Positions 59,111 to 64,000 of a stretch of DNA of 64,000 bases are shown here, in pieces. Under the pieces are notes generated by a model. That model worked only from the letters and a program-made list of their open reading frames with translations, did no database searches and had not been told where the DNA came from. Both the position numbers and the translations under genes were made by a program. Origin of the DNA: Segatella copri (GTDB lineage: Bacteria; Bacteroidota; Bacteroidia; Bacteroidales; Bacteroidaceae). Position 1 is the stretch's first letter. Each line of letters begins with the position of its first letter. The stretch lies in contig NZ_CP137557.1 in assembly GCF_019249655.2 (NCBI RefSeq), positions 120,001 through 184,000 of the forward strand. The letters run 5' to 3'.

Positions 59111-59156
59111 CGGGTATAATAGATATAAAACGGGTATAATAGATATAAATAGATAT
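59110..59156. repeat. 20-bp perfect tandem duplication between recF and DUF721
   Basis: ACGGGTATAATAGATATAAA twice (59110-59129, 59130-59149), plus a third partial TAGATAT. It starts at the last base of the recF stop. Confidence 0.9.
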
Positions 59157-59160
59157 TATT

Positions 59161-59451
59161 GTGTTTAGAAAGAAAGTTCGTTCGATAGGTGAATTGCTGC
59201 CGGAGTTTCTGCGAAACGAGGGTTTGGAAACCCCTTTGCTGCAAAAGCGCCTGATTGATAGTTGGGATGCAGTGGTGGGTGCTCCCATCGCAGCTTATTG
59301 TGGTGAAAAGTTCATCAAGAACCAAACCCTGTTTGTGAAGTTGCAGAACCCAGCACTTCGTGCCGATTTAACGATGAACCGATCTATCCTGGTTCGCCGG
59401 CTCAACGAGCAGGTAGGAGCACAGGTCATCGCTGACATTAGGTTTTATTAA
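59161..59451 (+). CDS. DUF721 / DciA-like protein
   Basis: 96 residues with GTG start. DUF721 motif LLQKRLIDSWDAVVGAPIAAYC and the KNQTLFVKLQNPALRADLTMNRSILVRRLNEQVG C-terminal strand-helix. The DciA family is the ancestral helicase operator of bacterial replication; the recF neighbourhood supports this link, the function here is not shown. Confidence 0.8.
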   Translation: MFRKKVRSIGELLPEFLRNEGLETPLLQKRLIDSWDAVVGAPIAAYCGEKFIKNQTLFVKLQNPALRADLTMNRSILVRRLNEQVGAQVIADIRFY

Positions 59452-59510
59452 GAGGAATTCTGGTGTTTTTACGCAGGTGATAGAAACATTTGGGTGTACT
59501 CATATAAAAT

Positions 59511-59594
59511 GTATACGGCAATGGCGGACGTGTATTCGCCATTGCCGTATATGCATCCGCCACTGCTGGATGTCTATCCGGCAGTGGCGGATAG
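59511..59594. repeat. Four-unit dyad array with exact 21-bp period
   Basis: Units start at 59511, 59532, 59553 and 59574. Central heptamers are GCAATGG, CCATTGC, CCACTGC and GCAGTGG, so units 1/2 and 3/4 are inverted pairs: TATACGGCAATGGCG pairs with CGCCATTGCCGTATA, and ATCCGCCACTGC with GCAGTGGCGGAT. Lies between the convergent DUF721 and lipoprotein genes. Confidence 0.88.
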
Positions 59595-59619
59595 ACATTT
59601 TCTTGTGGAGAGAAAGGAT

Positions 59620-60231
59620 TTATACCCCTTCTTCGTCATCATCTTCTTCTGCAGCACCTTTGTTCTTGTTGCTGGAAGCACCGTTGCTGCCAGATTCCGT
59701 ATCAAGAATCTGGTCTTTAGAGATGTTGACGGCTCCCAGGTTGGAAATCTTCAGTACCATCGGAACATATTCATCGCTGGTGATATCAGGAGAACCCACG
59801 CTTGCGGCAAAACAGAGGTTGTTGCCTTCTGCCTTCACATAGACGATGCCCAGCAGGGCACCTGTCTCCTTGGTGTGCTTGTCAAGATAACGCTCGAAAT
59901 CACTCTTGGTAAAGGTGCGGTTGAAGAACTCCGTACCGTCTTTTCTGAGGATTCTAACGGTAATCTTGTTGTCGTAATACTTGGTGGTTTCATCAAGCTT
60001 GATGATAGGCAATTCGCTGTCAGAAGCTCTTTTAACCACAATCTTGTAGGTGGTGCCAAGCCATTCTATGTCTCTTGCCTGCTCATAGTCGCTCATCTTC
60101 TGAGTTGCCTTGTTGGTTACCTTGGCTGCAGGTTTAGGAGCAATGATGATATTGCTCTTTTTCTTTTCGGCACAGGATGCCATCAGTCCGGCTGCCGCTA
60201 TTGCCATGAATATGTAATTGATTCGTTTCAT
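59620..60231 (-). CDS. Lipoprotein, possibly DUF4738, with acidic tail
   Basis: 203 residues. Signal peptide with lipobox LMASC. The body includes DYEQARDIEWLGTTYKIVVKRASDSELP and the NNLCFAASVGSPDITSDEYVPMVLKIS strand-rich end, resembling DUF4738 of Bacteroidota; the C-terminus is a low-complexity NKNKGAAEEDDDEEG tail. Function unknown. Promoter at 60254-60261. Confidence 0.7.
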   Translation of the reverse strand: MKRINYIFMAIAAAGLMASCAEKKKSNIIIAPKPAAKVTNKATQKMSDYEQARDIEWLGTTYKIVVKRASDSELPIIKLDETTKYYDNKITVRILRKDGTEFFNRTFTKSDFERYLDKHTKETGALLGIVYVKAEGNNLCFAASVGSPDITSDEYVPMVLKISNLGAVNISKDQILDTESGSNGASSNKNKGAAEEDDDEEGV

Positions 60232-60253
60232 TGCTATTCTTGTTTTGATGCTA

Positions 60254-60261
60254 CAAAATTA
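60254..60261 (-). promoter_or_regulatory. -7 box (TAATTTTG) for the lipoprotein gene
   Basis: Minus-strand TAATTTTGTAGC, 23 bp before the ATG at 60231. Confidence 0.55.
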
Positions 60262-60358
60262 GTAAAAAAAAACAAGATTTGGGATAGATGCCCGTTAAAA
60301 AACAAAAAATCATCCGAAAGCCCTTGTCTTTTTCTATCAAACTTGCTTTCGTATGGAC

Positions 60359-60396
60359 AAAAAAAAGAGGCATCGACTTTCACAAGCCAGTGCCTT
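60359..60396 (-). terminator. Minus-strand hairpin terminator
   Basis: Minus strand AAGGCACTGGCTTGTGAAAG (start) forms AGGCA/TGCCT plus an inner CTT/AAG helix, and ends in eight U. Confidence 0.65.
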
Positions 60397-60637
60397 CGGA
60401 TACCTAAATACTAACTAATAAATTTCCTATTGAATCTTACACGATATAATAAAAGTTCAGTTTATGAATTCTAATCATAATTTTAGACCCCTAAAACCCC
60501 GAAAGGTTTAATGGAAATCTCTTAAAAACGCTTTGTTTTTATTTTATTAACGATTTCTGATGCAAGATATTGTATTTTCCGCTAAAAAACTAGCTTTTTT
60601 TGTTTTTTCGGGGAAAATGCGGGAGAAAACTGAAGCT

Positions 60638-61177
60638 TTATCCCATGATTGCATCCATTTTTATATCCGTTTCCTCCGTTGGAATCTCATCCACCAGTTG
60701 GAAAGGAAAGCAGATTCCTATCTTGTATACCTGGGGAATCTTCTGGAGGAATCTGTCGTAATATCCCTTGCCTCTGCCCAGTCGGTTGTGGTTCCCGTCG
60801 AATGCCATGCCGGGGATGATGGCGAGATTTATCTCCTGATACCTCTCTTCGGGGAATAGGCTTCCGATGGGTTCCATGATATGGAAGGCTCCTTCCTTCA
60901 GGTCGTGCTTTCCCGTATATTCCCGAATCACCATGTTCTCTCCGTCTATCACTTCAGGCAGGAGAATCTTCTTGCCTTCTGTCAGTAGCTGGTCGATGTA
61001 TGCATGGGTGTTTACCTCGTCGGGCAGGGAATAGTACATCAATATCGTTTCTGCTCTTTGCAGATGCTCATTCCCGTTGAGTCGGGATAAAACAGAAAGC
61101 GACAGTTCCTCAAGTTGACTTGAGGAATACTGTCGCTTTTTGTTTCTTATGAATTGTCTTAATTCTTTTTTATCCAT
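60638..61177 (-). CDS. 5-formyltetrahydrofolate cyclo-ligase
   Basis: Converts 5-formyl-THF with ATP to 5,10-methenyl-THF. The N-terminal KKELRQFIRNKKRQYSS and the C-terminal PGMAFDGNHNRLGRGKGYYDRFL signature are diagnostic. 179 residues. The ATG overlaps the stop of the preceding protease by 1 nt (TAATG), so they are translationally coupled. Confidence 0.93.
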   Translation of the reverse strand: MDKKELRQFIRNKKRQYSSSQLEELSLSVLSRLNGNEHLQRAETILMYYSLPDEVNTHAYIDQLLTEGKKILLPEVIDGENMVIREYTGKHDLKEGAFHIMEPIGSLFPEERYQEINLAIIPGMAFDGNHNRLGRGKGYYDRFLQKIPQVYKIGICFPFQLVDEIPTEETDIKMDAIMG

Positions 61178-62856
61178 TATTTCTGCTTTTTTGCAATGGG
61201 CTTTTTAGCCTTTGGCTTGGCTGCGGACACTGGCTTCTTTGGGAATGCCTCGTGCTTCTCAAACACTTCCAGGGTCTTCATAATCACTGGGTCGTCCTGG
61301 TTGATGTATTGGGTCCAGGCCTGTTCATCCAGCATGTTATAGATGATTCGGCTGTCGATGACTCTATCCAGAAGTTTGTGCGACTTTCTGATGAGCAGGT
61401 TTCTGCGCTTCAAGCCGCGCTTGTCGGCATAGTTGGCAAATTGCTCTACCATATTCTGACTTTCAAGATAGTCGGCAAGCTGCATCATTTCCTTGAAGTT
61501 GTTCAACTTCGGACGGTTGTCGTCGGTATAGGTGAACGCAAACTGAAGGATGAGTCCGCTCATGCTAGCCTCCTTGAAGTAGGAAGTCATGCCGAGTGTA
61601 TCCTCCGGTACGAAGATGTCAGGAGTGATACCACCGCCACCATAAACCACGCGACCGATGCCTGTATGGTAAGCCGGACCGGTATGTTTGATGCTATCCT
61701 GCGAGAAGAACTCGCCGTGCTGATAGCGGGTGAGGAGGTCTTGCTCGTAATCCTTGTCATCACCCAGGGTGTATGGCTTCTGGATGCATCTGCCCGATGG
61801 CGTATAGTAGCGGGCGATGGTGAGGCGGATGAGGCTGTGGTCAGGGAACTCAATCTGCTGCTGAACCAGACCCTTACCGAACGATCGGCGGCCGATGATG
61901 GTAGCACGATCGTTGTCCTGCATGGCACCGGCGAAGATTTCGGCAGAAGATGCAGAACCCTCGTTGATGAGCACCACCAGTGGAATCTTCTGATAAGCAC
62001 CCTTGCCGTCGCTCGGATATTCCTGGCGAGGCGACTTTCTGCCTTCGGTATAGAGAATCAGCTTCTTGGCTGGCAGGAACTCGTTTGCCATGTTGACAGC
62101 GGCAGTAAGATAACCGCCCGAGTTATCGCGCAGGTCGATGCAGAGATTAGAGAATCCCTGCTGCGAGAGCTTTGCCAGGGCGATGAGCATCTCAGGATAG
62201 GTGTTCTCGCCGAAGTTCTTGATGCGGATATAGCCCGTTTGGTCATCGAGCATATAGGCAGCAGTCACACTCTTTGTAGGAATCTCGCCACGGGTCACGG
62301 TGAAGGTCTGCACCTTCTTGCTTCCATAGCGAACCACGCCAATCTTCACTTTCGTATCCTTCGGACCCTTCAGTCGGCGCATGGCTTCCTGGTTGGTAAC
62401 AATCTTGCCCACGAATGGCTTGCCATCCACGGCCACAATCTTGTCGCCAGCCAGAAGTCCTGCTTTCTCGGCAGGTCCGTTCTGGATTACATTCTGCACA
62501 TGGATGGTGTCTTGGCGGATGACGAACTCGATTCCCACTCCCGAGAAGGAGCCTTTGAGGTCGTCGTTAGCCTGAGCCGCATCCTTTGCACTGATATATA
62601 CGGAGTGAGGGTCCAGCTCAGCAAGAATCTGAGGTATCGCCTTATCCACCAAGGAATCAATGTTCACGGCATCCACATACTGGTCGTCGATGAGGTGGAG
62701 CAGGTTGTTGAGTCGGTTGCTGCCACTATTGATGACGTTGAGTCGGTTGCCGGCGAAATGATTCGAAAAGAATGTACCGATGATAATGCCAATCACTACG
62801 CAGAGCGCCATGATGAAGGGCATGAATCGGTTGCTCTTATTCTTATTCATGTTCAT
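61177..62856 (-). CDS. S41-family C-terminal processing peptidase (CtpA-like)
   Basis: 559 residues. N-terminal anchor (about 12-30), PDZ domain (about 90-175; GVGIEFVIRQDTIHV), then the tail-specific protease domain with Ser303 (GSASSAEI) and Lys328 (SFGKGL) as the Ser-Lys dyad. The 25-residue spacing is as in characterised CtpA enzymes. C-terminal Lys/Pro-rich tail (KPKAKKPIAKK). Periplasmic trimming of proteins or cell-wall enzymes is inferred. Confidence 0.93.
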   Translation of the reverse strand: MNMNKNKSNRFMPFIMALCVVIGIIIGTFFSNHFAGNRLNVINSGSNRLNNLLHLIDDQYVDAVNIDSLVDKAIPQILAELDPHSVYISAKDAAQANDDLKGSFSGVGIEFVIRQDTIHVQNVIQNGPAEKAGLLAGDKIVAVDGKPFVGKIVTNQEAMRRLKGPKDTKVKIGVVRYGSKKVQTFTVTRGEIPTKSVTAAYMLDDQTGYIRIKNFGENTYPEMLIALAKLSQQGFSNLCIDLRDNSGGYLTAAVNMANEFLPAKKLILYTEGRKSPRQEYPSDGKGAYQKIPLVVLINEGSASSAEIFAGAMQDNDRATIIGRRSFGKGLVQQQIEFPDHSLIRLTIARYYTPSGRCIQKPYTLGDDKDYEQDLLTRYQHGEFFSQDSIKHTGPAYHTGIGRVVYGGGGITPDIFVPEDTLGMTSYFKEASMSGLILQFAFTYTDDNRPKLNNFKEMMQLADYLESQNMVEQFANYADKRGLKRRNLLIRKSHKLLDRVIDSRIIYNMLDEQAWTQYINQDDPVIMKTLEVFEKHEAFPKKPVSAAKPKAKKPIAKKQK

Positions 62857-62895
62857 AACTTACTAACTTTTAATATACTAACGTTTCTTTCTCTC

Positions 62896-63372
62896 TTATT
62901 TTTCGGAGGATGAATCCGGCTTATCCAAGGAATCTCCCATTTCTTCCGGATTCATGTATTCCACTTTAACCCCAGCCCTTTTGAGCAGGTCTATGCCATC
63001 CGTGAGACGGTACTTTTCGGCATAGACCACTCGCTTGATGCCCGACTGGATAATCAGCTTGGAGCATTCGATGCAAGGAGAGGCTGTGACATAGAGCGTA
63101 CTTCCCTCACTGTTGTTGCTGCTGCGGGCCAGTTTGGTGATGGCATTGGCCTCGGCATGGAGAACGTATGGCTTGGTCACGTTGTTGTCCTCGCATACAT
63201 TTTCGAATCCGCTGGGTGTACCATTGTAGCCATCGCTGATAATCATCTTGTCTTTCACTACCAGTGCTCCCACCTGTCGGCGCTTGCAGTAGCTGTTTTC
63301 TGCCCAGATGCGTGCCATGCGAAGGTATCGCAGGTCAAGTTTCTGCTGTTTGGAAAGTTCGTTTGCCATCAC
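62896..63372 (-). CDS. dCMP deaminase / ComEB-like zinc deaminase
   Basis: 158 residues. Zinc ligands His in HAEANAI and Cys-Cys in PCIECS, with catalytic Glu in HAE. Supplies dUMP by deaminating dCMP, or is an annotated cytidine/deoxycytidylate deaminase. The C-terminal end is acidic and Ser-rich. 39 bp before the CtpA-like gene. Confidence 0.92.
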   Translation of the reverse strand: MMANELSKQQKLDLRYLRMARIWAENSYCKRRQVGALVVKDKMIISDGYNGTPSGFENVCEDNNVTKPYVLHAEANAITKLARSSNNSEGSTLYVTASPCIECSKLIIQSGIKRVVYAEKYRLTDGIDLLKRAGVKVEYMNPEEMGDSLDKPDSSSEK

Positions 63373-63395
63373 TTTTTATAATTTACAATTAATAA

Positions 63396-64000
63396 TTAAC
63401 TCTTCTTGATTTCGTTGCGTTCGAGCAGGGCATCGATGGTTGGCTCCTGTCCGCGGAATCGCTTGTAGAGCGTCATCGGATGCTCGGTTCCACCCTTCGA
63501 GAGGATGTTGTTGCGGAAACTCTGGGCGGTTGCCTGGTCAAAGATACCATTCTTCTTGAATACGCTGAAGGCATCGGCATCGAGCACCTCTGCCCACTTG
63601 TAGCTGTAGTAGCCAGCTGCATATCCTCCTGCCATGATGTGGGAGAACTGTACGGTCATACAGGTATCCTGTCTCTGTGGCAGAACCATCGCCTTCTCCC
63701 AAGCCTTCTTCTCGAATGGGATGATATCGGCGGTGAATTCATCTTTCTTGGTGTAGTATGCCATGTCGAGCAAACCGAAACTTACCTGGCGAAGGCAGGC
63801 ATAGGCTGCCATGAAGTTGCGGCTCTTCACGATGCGCTCGATGAGCTCGTCAGGCAATGGCTCGCCCGTCTCGTGATGGAAGGCGAAAGTGCGGAGGAAG
63901 TCTTTTTCTACCGCATAGTTTTCCATAAACTGAGATGGCAATTCTACGAAATCCCACCATACGTTGGTTCCGGAGAGACTCTCGAAACGGGTGTTGGCAA
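63396..64000 (-). CDS. M3-family oligopeptidase, C-terminal part (runs off the window)
   Basis: In-frame coding continues from 63941 up to 63998; the codons before read WDFVELPSQFMENY, the conserved M3 stretch. The HExxH zinc motif lies further upstream outside the window. Residues FSHIMAGGYAAGYYSYKWAEVLDADAF and FRNNILSKGGTEHPMTLYKRFRGQEP are typical of the Dcp/oligopeptidase A C-terminus. Not the true start. Confidence 0.9.
   Translation of the reverse strand, partial: ANTRFESLSGTNVWWDFVELPSQFMENYAVEKDFLRTFAFHHETGEPLPDELIERIVKSRNFMAAYACLRQVSFGLLDMAYYTKKDEFTADIIPFEKKAWEKAMVLPQRQDTCMTVQFSHIMAGGYAAGYYSYKWAEVLDADAFSVFKKNGIFDQATAQSFRNNILSKGGTEHPMTLYKRFRGQEPTIDALLERNEIKKS

Larger units (their letters stand above)
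60232..60637. other. Intergenic region, no gene seen
   Basis: 406 bp. It contains the lipoprotein promoter box (60254-60261), a minus-strand terminator hairpin (60359-60396), and AT-rich sequence with an AACCTTTCGGGGTTTTAG stretch. No open frame is convincing. The hairpin is about 240 bp past the cyclo-ligase stop, so it may end that transcript or a small RNA. Confidence 0.6.

Noticed and set aside
59477..60414. Two overlapping plus-strand ORFs starting at 59477 and 59494
   Set aside because: Their first part is the 21-bp dyad array read as 7-residue repeats and the rest is antisense to the lipoprotein gene.

Overview
The window reads as chromosome of a gut or oral Bacteroidota, most like Prevotellaceae and in style Segatella (Prevotella) copri. 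The reasons are the many TAnnTTTG(C) promoter boxes, weak ribosome-binding sites, a TamL-type lipoprotein, a one-piece hybrid two-component sensor (HTCS), DUF2723, DUF4230, DUF4827, DUF5686 and TPR-ribH-recF-DUF721 neighbourhoods, and many short intergenic repeats. Taxonomy is inferred from gene content only. I see no rRNA, tRNA, insertion sequence or CRISPR array. About 47 genes are supported; the first (TetR) and last (M3 peptidase) run off the window.

Layout. 1-13.8 kb (+): TetR, fabG, RluA-type pseudouridine synthase, a TamB/TamL envelope pair, a nucleotidyltransferase, NrnA-type DHH phosphoesterase, a DUF4827 lipoprotein and a GlmM-type mutase. 13.8-16.1 kb: an Rpn-family nuclease gene bracketed by two related hairpins, then a repeat-rich gap holding an exact 22-bp-period array of dyads, then an unrecognised gene. 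16.1-31.5 kb (-): polysaccharide deacetylase, DUF2723 membrane protein, a metal ABC ATPase and binding protein without a permease, YqaA-like and other membrane proteins, purD, DPP4-like peptidase, RlmL-type methyltransferase with an RGG-like tail, cysE and a MATE exporter. 31.6-37.5 kb (+): a five-gene cluster (GNAT-like protein, nucleotidyltransferase/ATP-grasp fusion, CDP-alcohol phosphatidyltransferase, LPG-synthase-type membrane protein, HAD phosphatase) that looks like a polar-lipid headgroup pathway. 37.6-41 kb: DUF5686 protein and an orphan NarL-type regulator. 41.3-52.4 kb (+): LacI regulator, HTCS, GH31 with PA14 domain and GH2, a xyloglucan-side-chain-like sugar island without SusC/SusD. 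52.5-64 kb: GNAT, AGCS symporter, two DUF4230 proteins, ribH and TPR, recF and DUF721 (DciA-like), a lipoprotein, formyl-THF cyclo-ligase, a CtpA-type protease, dCMP deaminase and the end of an M3 peptidase.

The most unusual signals are (1) the 31.8-37.5 kb cluster, with an apparent kinase-cytidylyltransferase fusion and a CDP-alcohol transferase whose last motif aspartate is shifted by one residue; (2) two dyad arrays with strict 22-bp and 21-bp periods (15181-15263 and 59511-59594); (3) low-complexity intergenic-type repeats that have entered coding sequence in frame (ABC ATPase N-terminus, DPP4 propeller, duplicated start of the metal-binding lipoprotein); (4) tandem duplications at gene junctions, one of which encodes a 21-residue, 8-residue-period peptide in a leader. 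Housekeeping regions are otherwise ordinary.
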